64,000 nucleotides of DNA from Acidobacteriota bacterium (GTDB lineage Bacteria > Acidobacteriota > Terriglobia > Terriglobales > Acidobacteriaceae). Positions 8,167 through 16,981 of this stretch are shown here, in pieces. Under the pieces are notes generated by a model that saw only the letters and a program-made list of their open reading frames with translations, did not search any database and was not told the origin of the DNA. The number at the start of each line of letters is the position of its first letter. Position 1 is the stretch's first letter. The translations under genes were made by a program, and so were the position numbers. Where the stretch lies: positions 1-64,000 of the forward strand of contig JAKAJO010000106.1 of assembly GCA_021813745.1 (NCBI GenBank), given 5' to 3'.

Positions 8167-10380
8167 GTGCTAGATTGGGTGCGACGCCATCTGGTGCCGG
8201 GGTTCTCCGCATTGCTGCGACCACTCTTCCGAATGCTGGCTGCATTGGCGCTTCCCTGCGCGGCCGCAACCATTCCCGGCGTCCAGCATGCGCCCGTGCC
8301 TGACGGGATGCGCTCGAACCAGTTCACAGTGCGTGTCAATGGCATCCCCGTGGATGTGGCGCATGCTGCGGCGAGCTACGACTACGTGAGCTTTAGCATG
8401 ACCAAGCCAGCACAGGTGGAGATCACCGCCGCGGAGCCAGGTTTCTGGAGAGCCGGCGTGGATGTTGAGCCATGGCGGCTGGGGATTCGGCCTGAACGGG
8501 ATGGCCAAACGATCCGGTTCACGCTGGCTGGTCCGGCCAAGCTCTCCATCTCACGCCCCTGGGACTTTCTGAATCACGCGAAGATGTTGTTTCTGTTTGC
8601 CACTGCGCCTCCTGCGCCCGCGCCCAACGGGACCCACGTGCATGTGTATGCGGCTGGCGTGTATCACGAGAGCCTAACCCCCAAGAGCGGCGAGACGCTT
8701 TATCTCGCTCCAGGTGCCTACTTCTTCGGCAGTCTGAACCTTTGGAATGTCCAGGACGTAAAGGTCCTGGGCCAGGGAACGATTGTGTATGACGGGCCGC
8801 AGGATCCCGACAACGACCAGGGCTGGATGCAGAAGCCGGACTGGCACTGCATTGGCTCGATGAACGCTCATAACGTTAAGGTCGACGGAGTAACCTGCAT
8901 TGTGCGGTCACGCACATGGTCGATCCAGATGAAGGACTCGACCGGCTTTGTCTATGACGATTTGCGCGTGATTGGCGGCAATCCCGGCAATGCGAATCAG
9001 GACGGCATGGATTGGCTGGGCGGTGGAGATACGATTGTCCGAAACGCGTTCCTGCGCAGTTCCGACGATGTGTTTGCCATGCAGGGCAACTGGGACGGTT
9101 ACTCGGAAGCAGATATGCTGCGGCCGGGCAAGGATGTGGCCAACATTCTGATTGAGAACAGTGAGCTTTCCACCAGCATCTCGAACGTGGTGCGAGCGGG
9201 TTGGCCGCAGAAGATTTACAACTCCCACAACTTCACGATGCGAAACTCCGACGTGCTGCACGCGGGAATCGGCGCCTGCGGACAGGACTTCGGGGTGCTT
9301 GGCATTTGGGGCGCGAATGGTGCCAGCGGCGAACACTCAGGATTTACGTTTGAAAACATCTTTCTCGATAACTGGTACTCTTTGGTGCAGATGGAGCAGG
9401 AAAAGCCGGCGCTGCATGATTTCACGTTTCGCAACATCTGGGCGCTGGACCAACCGCCTCTTGTCGCGTCGCACCTCATTGGCAATGTTTCGGCGGTTAC
9501 TTTTGACAACGTCAAGCTGGGCCAGCATCGCGTGACAGGCAATGCTGAATTACCGCTTGAGAGTTGGAATGGTGCGCGACAAGCTGCACAGTATCCGGCT
9601 CCTCAGGGACCGTTCGCATCCTTTGCGTCGAATCCGCCTATTTTTGGACCTCACGAGACGATCCGGTTTGAAGCCCAGAAGTGGCCGCATGGTCAATACA
9701 CCTGGCTTTTCGGGGATGGCACAATGGCGCGGGGCAGAAAGGTAAAGCACCAATTTCAGGACGCACTGGGAACCGAACTCGACGGGGCGAATGGAGCGGG
9801 CCGCTTTCGCGTGCTTCTCCATGTACAAGACGCGCAGGGCCATGAAGACTGGGCCGCGCAAGGACTGGTCGTTGTGGCCCAGTGGCATGCGGCAACGCAC
9901 AATCTTCCGGCGCAGTTGCCGGGGCTGGCTTGGAGCCTTTTCCCAGGGACGTGGACGGAACTGCCCGACCTGCGTACGCAGCAGGCCGTCTTTCGCGGCA
10001 TCGCCCCGAACCTGACCGCCGACTCGCATGGGTTTACACACTACGCTGTGTCATGGGATGGATACATCGAAATTCCTGCGGACGGAGGGTATACGTTTCA
10101 CCTGCTGTCGCGGGATGGCGCCAGGCTTGTGATTGATGATATGGAAGTGGCACGGACTGGACCGCCCTTCGCGCAGGTGTGTGGCTCGCGCGGCAACGCC
10201 ATGCGCTACGCTCGCGGATCCATCGGACTGCATGCGGGCAGGCATCGGCTGCATGTGGAGGGTCTCCACTCCGTCAGTCCAGGTACGCCATTGCTGCAAT
10301 GGGAGGGTCCGGGCCTGGAACGAAGCGAAGTGCCAAGCGCCGCATTTTCGCACGATGCAAGTACCGTCATTGCACATTGA
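8167..10380 (+). CDS. Secreted right-handed beta-helix glycosidase (GH28/GH49-like) with PKD- and PA14-like modules
   Basis: A 737-residue exported protein, probably acting on plant or microbial polysaccharide. A signal peptide (MLAALALPCAAA near residues 23-34) precedes a beta-helix whose acidic motifs resemble polygalacturonase/dextranase-type enzymes: NQDGMDW near residue 277 and SSDD with Asp300-Asp301. A PKD-like segment (YTWLFGDGT) follows around residues 485-560. A PA14-like carbohydrate-binding module (YAVSWDGYIEIPADGGY, LLSRDGARLVIDD) covers about 615-730. The start is a GTG at 8167; GTG 8179 is a reasonable alternative. The exact GH family and substrate are uncertain. Confidence 0.75.
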   Translation: MLDWVRRHLVPGFSALLRPLFRMLAALALPCAAATIPGVQHAPVPDGMRSNQFTVRVNGIPVDVAHAAASYDYVSFSMTKPAQVEITAAEPGFWRAGVDVEPWRLGIRPERDGQTIRFTLAGPAKLSISRPWDFLNHAKMLFLFATAPPAPAPNGTHVHVYAAGVYHESLTPKSGETLYLAPGAYFFGSLNLWNVQDVKVLGQGTIVYDGPQDPDNDQGWMQKPDWHCIGSMNAHNVKVDGVTCIVRSRTWSIQMKDSTGFVYDDLRVIGGNPGNANQDGMDWLGGGDTIVRNAFLRSSDDVFAMQGNWDGYSEADMLRPGKDVANILIENSELSTSISNVVRAGWPQKIYNSHNFTMRNSDVLHAGIGACGQDFGVLGIWGANGASGEHSGFTFENIFLDNWYSLVQMEQEKPALHDFTFRNIWALDQPPLVASHLIGNVSAVTFDNVKLGQHRVTGNAELPLESWNGARQAAQYPAPQGPFASFASNPPIFGPHETIRFEAQKWPHGQYTWLFGDGTMARGRKVKHQFQDALGTELDGANGAGRFRVLLHVQDAQGHEDWAAQGLVVVAQWHAATHNLPAQLPGLAWSLFPGTWTELPDLRTQQAVFRGIAPNLTADSHGFTHYAVSWDGYIEIPADGGYTFHLLSRDGARLVIDDMEVARTGPPFAQVCGSRGNAMRYARGSIGLHAGRHRLHVEGLHSVSPGTPLLQWEGPGLERSEVPSAAFSHDASTVIAH

Positions 10381-10411
10381 ATCAACCTGCCGATCGCACG
10401 CGCAGCCATGA

Positions 10412-11935
10412 CTAACGCGGCAGCATCGTTGTATCCCATCCGCCGCCGAGTGCGCGCACAAGACCGACGCTGGAAGCGAACTGGCGGGTGCGAAGATCAA
10501 TGACTGCGCGCTGATTCTGAAGCAGCGCGGCCTCGGCAGTCAGAACTTCCAGATAACTTGTGACGCCACCCTTATAGCGCGAATTTGAAAGATCGAATGA
10601 CTGCTGTGCTGCGGCAACCGCGCGGTCTTCCACAGTGGCTTCCTGTTCCAGAACTCGTAGATTGGAGAGCTGATCCTCCACATCCTGAAAGGCAAGCAGC
10701 ACTGTGCTGCGATAGTTATCCGCCTGGGCCTCATAAAGATGACGCGCCTGGTCAGTCAGGGCGTGACGCTGCCCGGCATCAAAGAGCAATTCCGTAGCCT
10801 GTGCGCCGAGCGACCACAGGGAACTTGGGCCCTGAATCCAGGTTCCCCCGTGTGTGCTCTCAAAGCCTCCAGTGCCGCCAATGCTGATCGTGGGGTAGAA
10901 GGCGCTGATGGCGATGCCAATCTGGGCGTTGGCGGCATCGGTCAAGCGCTCTGCCGCAGCAATGTCTGGCCGCCTCTCAAGCAATTGGGAAGGCACTCCG
11001 GTGGGAACCTGCGGCATCGGCAGATCCAGGGGCGCGGGTGGAATGCTGAAAGAAGAAAGATCGTAGGCTGCGAGAGTGCCAATCGCGTGTTGGTACTGCG
11101 CGCGGGCTTCCGCCACGTCGACGAGCTGCGCGCGGACTGTTTCAAGCTGGGTCTGAGCCTGTGCAACATCCACCGCAGTGGCAACGCCCCCGTCCAGCAA
11201 CTGCTGCGTGAGCCGTAACTGGCCCTCCAGATTGGTTACTGTGGATTGCAACAGGCTCGCCTGCGCGTCCAGACCACGCAGCTCAAAATACGCCGTGGCC
11301 ATCTCAGCGTGCAGCGCCAGGTCCACCGCAGCCTGATCGGCCGCGCTTGCCTGTGCCGTGGCCCGCGCAGCTTCAACTGTGCGGCGCACGCGTCCAAAGA
11401 AGTCCGGCTCCCAACTGGCCTGCCCCGCCAGCACGATGTCGTTGTAATTCGTGGAGCTGCTGACATTTCCAAAGGGGCGGTTCGAGGAGAGCTTCTGGTG
11501 CGAAAAGGATGGTCCTGCCGAGAGCGTGGGATAGAAGAGCGAGCGAGCGGCCGCGATTTGATCGCGTGCGGCAAGATAGGTCTCCACGGCACCGCGCAGA
11601 CTCGGATTCTGCGTCGTCACGCGCTCCTCCAGCTGATTCAATTGCGGATCGCGATAGATCTCCCACCAATTTCCACGCAGCATGCCGTCCGATGGCGAGG
11701 CGGGCTTCCAGCTCCCGCCCGTCGGATTCGCCGGAGGCACAACGGCTCTCGCCCCTAATTCGCTGTACGCGGCGGGTGCCTGGTACACGGGACGACTGTA
11801 GTTGGGGCCGACCGCCTTGCAACCGCTCATCCACGCAGTCGCCGACAGCGCCAGCCACAGGAATGTCCTTCCAGATCCGCATGCGTGGCGCGAGTGCGGA
11901 TTCCTATGCGCGGAGCCCTCTTCCCTTCTCCGCAT
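10412..11935 (-). CDS. RND efflux outer-membrane factor, NodT/OprM-type lipoprotein
   Basis: The outer-membrane channel of a tripartite efflux pump. The 507-residue precursor has a lipobox ending in Cys39 (AWMSGC), followed by the family opening VGPNYSRP and two outer-membrane efflux protein repeats rich in helices and TolC-type coiled coil. Family conservation is seen in GNWWEIYRDPQLN and LLERRPDIAAAERL. GGAGGC at the end of the adaptor gene serves as ribosome-binding site, and the start lies 2 bases after the adaptor stop. It is the last gene of the permease-adaptor-channel operon. No other channel gene accompanies the second RND locus, so it might serve both (inference). Confidence 0.93.
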   Translation of the reverse strand: MRRREEGSAHRNPHSRHACGSGRTFLWLALSATAWMSGCKAVGPNYSRPVYQAPAAYSELGARAVVPPANPTGGSWKPASPSDGMLRGNWWEIYRDPQLNQLEERVTTQNPSLRGAVETYLAARDQIAAARSLFYPTLSAGPSFSHQKLSSNRPFGNVSSSTNYNDIVLAGQASWEPDFFGRVRRTVEAARATAQASAADQAAVDLALHAEMATAYFELRGLDAQASLLQSTVTNLEGQLRLTQQLLDGGVATAVDVAQAQTQLETVRAQLVDVAEARAQYQHAIGTLAAYDLSSFSIPPAPLDLPMPQVPTGVPSQLLERRPDIAAAERLTDAANAQIGIAISAFYPTISIGGTGGFESTHGGTWIQGPSSLWSLGAQATELLFDAGQRHALTDQARHLYEAQADNYRSTVLLAFQDVEDQLSNLRVLEQEATVEDRAVAAAQQSFDLSNSRYKGGVTSYLEVLTAEAALLQNQRAVIDLRTRQFASSVGLVRALGGGWDTTMLPR

Positions 11936-11937
11936 CG

Positions 11938-13170
11938 CTAGATGCCTCCCTCAGCCGGCGTATGGTCAGAATTCTCCGGTGTCACCGTTTCTCCTTCAAT
12001 GAGCGAGTCCGGTGGGTCCTGAATTACCTTGTCCGCATCTGAGATGCCGCTGACGATTTGCACCGTCGCGCCGTCATCTTCACCGATGGTGACATGCACC
12101 AGGTGCGCCTTATTGCCGTCAACCAGCTTAGCCACCTGCAGCCCCTCGCGACGGAAGATCAGTGCCGAGACTGGCACGATATAAGATGGCGTACCTGCCG
12201 GCACCTTGAAGTGCATCTGCGCCAGGGCACCGGGCATCAGTTCGCCTTTGCGATTTTCCACGTCGACTTCCACCAGCAGCGTACGACTGGTGGGATCAAT
12301 TGCGTTCGCAGTGCGCACCAGCTTGCCCTGATAAGTTTCACCGGGATGTTCCGGAAAGGTCAGGCTCACTGTCTCACCAACCCTTGCACTTTGCGAATAC
12401 ATTTGCGGAACGTTAGTGTAGACGCGCAAGGTTTGCAGAGCTTGCATATGAAATAGCTCGGTCGTCGCGCCCTGATCGATGAGCTGGCCAGTATCCACAT
12501 TGCGCGCCGTCACCACGCCATCGAACGGCGCATAGACCCTCTCAAACGATTGCAGTTCCGTGAGGCGCTGGACATTGGCCTGAGCGGAGCGAACGGCGGC
12601 GGCCGTAGCGGCAGCCTGGCTCACAAACGTATCGGTATCCTGGCGGGAAACGGCGTTCTTCTCGACGAGCTTCGAATAGCGTTCCGCCTGAATCTTGGCA
12701 ATTTGCGCATTGGCCTGAGCTGTCGCCAGGTCCGCGCGAGCCTGCTGCAGCTGCTGATCAATCTCTGGTGTGGAAATGACCGCCAGCAAGGCGCCCTTTT
12801 TCACGTGTGCACCGATGTCATAGTACCAATGAAGCAGATAGCCATTGGTCCGTGCGTAGATGGGCGAGTCAGTGTAGGCCGTCAGGTTCCCGGGCAGGAC
12901 GAAGCTCGTCATAGTGCCACCCCGCTTTGCAGGTAGGGCAATTACGGTGGGCGGCGCAAGTTCATCCGTCGTGCGCGCCAGGACTTTGTCTGTGTGGATA
13001 CGGCTTAGGATCCCGATGACAGCCAGCACAATCGCCAGGAGCGCAACAACAAAGACACCCACCAGAGCGGCGCGCGGAGAAATAGCGATGCCTTCCGGCG
13101 CATGCTCGTGGTGAGCGGCCGTCTGCTTTGGCCTGTCGCTTTGCTGATTCGGGGTGGATGGTTGATTCAT
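11938..13170 (-). CDS. RND efflux periplasmic adaptor (membrane fusion protein)
   Basis: A 410-residue membrane fusion protein linking the permease encoded upstream to the channel encoded downstream. It has a short cytoplasmic N-terminus, one transmembrane segment at about residues 32-54, a lipoyl/hairpin region (IYARTNGYL, then an Ala/Gln-rich coiled coil near residues 130-205) and beta-barrel strands ending in IVPVSALIF. The ATG at 13170 has GGAG 8 bases upstream; a TTG at 13188 is less likely. The HlyD_D23/CusB-like layout is clear, but substrate specificity is not. Confidence 0.92.
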   Translation of the reverse strand: MNQPSTPNQQSDRPKQTAAHHEHAPEGIAISPRAALVGVFVVALLAIVLAVIGILSRIHTDKVLARTTDELAPPTVIALPAKRGGTMTSFVLPGNLTAYTDSPIYARTNGYLLHWYYDIGAHVKKGALLAVISTPEIDQQLQQARADLATAQANAQIAKIQAERYSKLVEKNAVSRQDTDTFVSQAAATAAAVRSAQANVQRLTELQSFERVYAPFDGVVTARNVDTGQLIDQGATTELFHMQALQTLRVYTNVPQMYSQSARVGETVSLTFPEHPGETYQGKLVRTANAIDPTSRTLLVEVDVENRKGELMPGALAQMHFKVPAGTPSYIVPVSALIFRREGLQVAKLVDGNKAHLVHVTIGEDDGATVQIVSGISDADKVIQDPPDSLIEGETVTPENSDHTPAEGGI

Positions 13171-13200
13171 ACTCACTGCTCCAGTCAATCCGTTAAAGCC

Positions 13201-16200
13201 TTAGTCAAACTCGTCAAACGTTGCAGTCCCATGGGTTGTGGATTGCGTCTTGCCGCGGCGCACCAGCCATCCATGAACAAGTGAAAAGAATGCCGGCACG
13301 AAAAACAGCGTGGCCATCGTGGCCAGCAGCAATCCGCCGATGACGGCGCGGCCCAGGGGCGCATTCTGTTCGCCGCCATCGCCCAGTCCCAGTGCCATGG
13401 GGACCATGCCGATGATCATCGCCAGCGCAGTCATCAGGACTGGGCGCAGCCGGACAAAACCGGCATTCAATGCCGCCTGCCTTGCATCCCCCACCAGTTC
13501 ATCCAACTGCTCGCGCGCGAAGCTCACCACCAGAATGGAGTTGGCCGTGGCCACGCCCATGCACATGATGGCACCCGTAAGTGCCGGAACACTGAGCCGT
13601 GTGCCGGTGAGAAACAGGAACCAGACGATGCCGGCGAGGGCCGCCGGCAAAGCGGAGATAATAAGGAACGGATCCAGCCAGGATTGAAAGTTGACGACGA
13701 TCAGCAGGTAGACCAGTAGAATCGAAAAGGCAAGTCCACCGAGCAATCCAATATAGGACCGATTCATCGTCGCGCTTTCTCCACGGAGGGTGAAGTGCGA
13801 TCCGCGCGGAAGATCTTTTTCATGCTCCGCCATAATCTTCTCCATTGCGCGCGTCACTGCGCCCAGATCCGTACCATTCACATTGGCGTAGAGGTCGAGC
13901 ACGGGCTGAATGTCATAGTGGCTCACGGTGCCCAGCTCCGTGCCCGGCTCAATGCCCGCCACATTCCCCAGGACCTGCACCGGCGAACCCTGGCCCGGAG
14001 CATGCGTCGCGGGGGCCATGGACGGAGAGGCTTTCAAAACGTCAGGAGCATTGGGAGCAGCGCCTGGTGCCCCCGTGCCTGCCGTCTGGCTCATCTGAAT
14101 CGCGGCATTGGGCACCGTAATGGGCATGTTGTTGAGTGCTGCCAGCGAATCCAAGTTGTACTGCGGCGCCATCACTGTGATGTTGTAGCTCACACCGTTG
14201 CTGGGATCGAGATAAAAGGTTGGCGCGGTCTGGAAGCTGCCACTCAACGTGACAAGAAGGCTCTGGATGACATTCGCTTGCGAAAGACCGATGTCCTGGG
14301 CGCGTGTGCGATCTACATTCACAGTGAAATTGGGCTGGTTGAACGGCTGTTGGATGCGCGCGTCGGCTACGCCCGGTACGTAGCGCATTTCATTCAGCAC
14401 TCGCTCGGCAAGAGCCCGATTCCCATAGAGATTGGGGCCAACAATTTGCAGGTCGATCGGCGCCGCGAGTCCAAAGTTGAGGATTTGCGACACGATGTCC
14501 ACGGGAAGCTCGTAGAAAGTTACCCCGGGATACTGCTGCGCAAGGATTTTACGCAGCTGATTCACGTATTGCTTGGTGGGATGGTGATCTTTGTTGAGCT
14601 GGACCTGAATGTCCGCATCGGCAGTCCCCACCGGGGCGGAATTCGAGTACGAAAGATTCAATCCCGAGTAGGGCAGGCCCACGTTGTCGACGATGGTCGC
14701 AATTTCGTCCGCAGGAATGAGTTGACGAATCGTGGCATCGACATGGTCACAGAGTGCTGCAGTCTCTTCAATGCGCATGCCGGTATGCGCGCGCACGTGC
14801 AGCTTGATTTGGCCCGAATCGACTGATGGAAAGAAGTCCTGACCCAGCCACGGCCCCAGAACGGCGATCGACAGGACCGCGAAGACGAAGAAGGCGATCA
14901 GAAAGATTCGAGCATGATCGACGCAGAGGGTCAGAAGGCCCAGATAGAAGCGGCGAAACTTCTCAAAACCGGACTCGAATATGATCTGAAATCGGACAAA
15001 GGGATTGTGGCTGACACGCTTGCGCGACAACTCGACATCGTCGTGCTCATGCAGCATATATTTCGCCATGGTAGGGACCAGCGTACGCGACAGGAAATAG
15101 CTGGCGAGCATGGCAAAAACCACGGCCTCCGCCATAGGGACGAATAGATAGCGCGCCACGCCGCTCAGAAAAAACATCGGGACAAAAACAATGCAGATTG
15201 ACAGCGTGGAAACGAGCGCTGGAATCGCAATCTGAGCAGAGCCGTCGAGAATGGATTGCTCAAGTTCCTTGCCCGCTTCCAGGTTGCGATTGATGTTCTC
15301 GATGGCCACAGTCGCGTCGTCAACAAGAATGCCGACCGCCAGGGCCATCCCGCCGAGCGTCATGATATTGATCGTCTCGTGCAGCATGGCAAGGACGATG
15401 AGGGAGCAGAGAATCGACAGCGGAATCGAAATCGCAATGATGATCGTGGAACGCCAGCTTCCCAGGAAGACCAGAATCATGATTGCCGTCAGGCAAGCTG
15501 CGACGATCGCTTCGCGTACCACTCCATCGATGGCGCTGCGCACAAAGATGGACTGGTCAGAGAATGCATGAATCCGCAACTGCGGGGGGAGCTGCCCTTT
15601 GACGCGCTCGAGCTTGCTGCGAACGCCCGCGATGATGTCGAGCGTTGAGGCAGAACCGGTCTTGAGGATGTTCATCAGGATGGCGCGCCGTCCATCCACC
15701 CTCACAATATTTGTCTGCGGAGGATATCCATCGCGCACGTGCGCCACGTCGCGGATATAGATCACGGTGCCGTTCACGGCACGAATGGGCAGATTGTTCA
15801 ACTGCTCAATGAGAGTAGGTGCGGAGTTTGTCTCAACGGTGTATTCAAATTTGTCGATCTTGATGGTGCCGGAAGGAACGATGAGATTCTGTGCGGAAAC
15901 AGCGTTGACGACGTCGGCCGGAGAGAGACCTTTGGCCTGCAGCTTTTCCAGGTCTAGATCCACCATGATCTGGCGTTGCTTGCCGCCATAGGGGTAGGGT
16001 GTCTGTGCGCCCTCCACCGTGGCCAACTGGGTGCGAATCGCATTGGTGGCCAGGTCGTTGAGCTGCTGTTCATTCAGCCCTTCCCCATTCAGTCCGAGCT
16101 GAAGCACCGGGACACTGGCCGCGTTGTACTGAATCATGAAGGGCGGATTTGTTCCCGGAGGTAATGCTCGCAGCATCGTCTGATTGATGGAGTCAACCTG

Positions 16201-16521
16201 CGCCACTGCGGATGCGATGTTGACGTGCGGTTGAAAGAAGATCTTGATGACCGCCACACCGTTCAGAGACTGCGACTCAATGTGCTCGATGTCATTGACC
16301 GTGGTGGTCATGCCGCGTTCGCTGTTATAGACGATGCGCGTGGCCATCTCGCTTGCCGAGAGCCCGGTAAAATTCCACACCACCGAGACGACCGGAATAT
16401 CGATATTCGGAAAAATGTCCGTCGGCATCGTGAGGATGCTGTAGACGCCGAGGATCATGATAAGCAAAGCGAAGACGACGAAAGTATAAGGCCGCCGCAA
16501 CGCAAGCCTGACAATCCACAT
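13201..16521 (-). CDS. RND efflux permease (AcrB/CusA superfamily)
   Basis: A proton-driven inner-membrane pump of 1106 residues from the ATG at 16521 (MWIVRLALRRPY); an upstream frame to 16602 has no family similarity. Twelve transmembrane segments are expected, with two large periplasmic loops. The TM4 proton-relay pair Asp401-Asp402 is present in GILVDDATVAIEN. Residues about 806-847 form an Ala/Pro/Gly-rich insert in the second periplasmic loop that related pumps lack. It is first in the operon with adaptor and channel. The sequence does not show the CusA-type methionine array, so drugs or organic solutes are likelier substrates than copper (inference). Confidence 0.93.
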   Translation of the reverse strand: MWIVRLALRRPYTFVVFALLIMILGVYSILTMPTDIFPNIDIPVVSVVWNFTGLSASEMATRIVYNSERGMTTTVNDIEHIESQSLNGVAVIKIFFQPHVNIASAVAQVDSINQTMLRALPPGTNPPFMIQYNAASVPVLQLGLNGEGLNEQQLNDLATNAIRTQLATVEGAQTPYPYGGKQRQIMVDLDLEKLQAKGLSPADVVNAVSAQNLIVPSGTIKIDKFEYTVETNSAPTLIEQLNNLPIRAVNGTVIYIRDVAHVRDGYPPQTNIVRVDGRRAILMNILKTGSASTLDIIAGVRSKLERVKGQLPPQLRIHAFSDQSIFVRSAIDGVVREAIVAACLTAIMILVFLGSWRSTIIIAISIPLSILCSLIVLAMLHETINIMTLGGMALAVGILVDDATVAIENINRNLEAGKELEQSILDGSAQIAIPALVSTLSICIVFVPMFFLSGVARYLFVPMAEAVVFAMLASYFLSRTLVPTMAKYMLHEHDDVELSRKRVSHNPFVRFQIIFESGFEKFRRFYLGLLTLCVDHARIFLIAFFVFAVLSIAVLGPWLGQDFFPSVDSGQIKLHVRAHTGMRIEETAALCDHVDATIRQLIPADEIATIVDNVGLPYSGLNLSYSNSAPVGTADADIQVQLNKDHHPTKQYVNQLRKILAQQYPGVTFYELPVDIVSQILNFGLAAPIDLQIVGPNLYGNRALAERVLNEMRYVPGVADARIQQPFNQPNFTVNVDRTRAQDIGLSQANVIQSLLVTLSGSFQTAPTFYLDPSNGVSYNITVMAPQYNLDSLAALNNMPITVPNAAIQMSQTAGTGAPGAAPNAPDVLKASPSMAPATHAPGQGSPVQVLGNVAGIEPGTELGTVSHYDIQPVLDLYANVNGTDLGAVTRAMEKIMAEHEKDLPRGSHFTLRGESATMNRSYIGLLGGLAFSILLVYLLIVVNFQSWLDPFLIISALPAALAGIVWFLFLTGTRLSVPALTGAIMCMGVATANSILVVSFAREQLDELVGDARQAALNAGFVRLRPVLMTALAMIIGMVPMALGLGDGGEQNAPLGRAVIGGLLLATMATLFFVPAFFSLVHGWLVRRGKTQSTTHGTATFDEFD

Positions 16522-16981
16522 AGGGCCGGTACTCGCTCCCGAGCCGGTTAGCTCACCATCCTGGCTTCTTGCCGGTCTGCAATCGACTCCTGCGGCCGAC
16601 AACGTCCTGGGGTGGAAAAGCTCCGCCTCAACGGGTTTCTGGGTTGTTGAATGTCGCCGACTGAGCTACATTCACTCTCCCATCCTGTTCGTATCCAACG
16701 ACCTGCCACCTTCGAAAGCGAACTTCGCGTGCGAAGTGGCTCGGCCACCTGGGTTGGGAGTCGTCGCGATTCTGGTAACCACTCCAACTGAAGGCTGAAA
16801 CTCTAATGGTAGTCGAAGAGACAAAGGTTGCGCGTCCGAGTCAGGACCGCTCCATGCCTGTTTCCAGCACTTGAGACGCAGCTACGCTTCTCTCCGTCGC
16901 ATTTTCGAGAGTTTCTATTTCATTATGCGGCAATTGGAGCGTGCTCAAACCCACGATGTGGACACAGAAGCAGAAAGCTGA
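16522..16981. other. Intergenic region with several stem-loops upstream of the RND operon
   Basis: This 460-base gap lies between the RND permease start and the 3' end of the HAD-UbiA gene. No coding frame was convincing. It has a 7-bp stem TGAATGT/ACATTCA (16648-16674, 13-base loop), a 7-bp stem ACTTCGC/GCGAAGT (16722-16737), and a 5-bp stem GTGGC/GCCAC (16736-16748) that shares bases with the previous one, so these two cannot form together. On the minus strand it would be the 5' leader or promoter region of the RND operon. Part of it looks superficially like a tRNA D-arm, but no tRNA can be folded. Confidence 0.45.

Noticed and set aside
16648..16680. tRNA-like D-arm sequence (GTAGCTCAGTCGG on the minus strand)
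   Set aside because: No acceptor stem, anticodon arm or T-loop can be paired around it; the segment instead forms a simple 7-bp hairpin.
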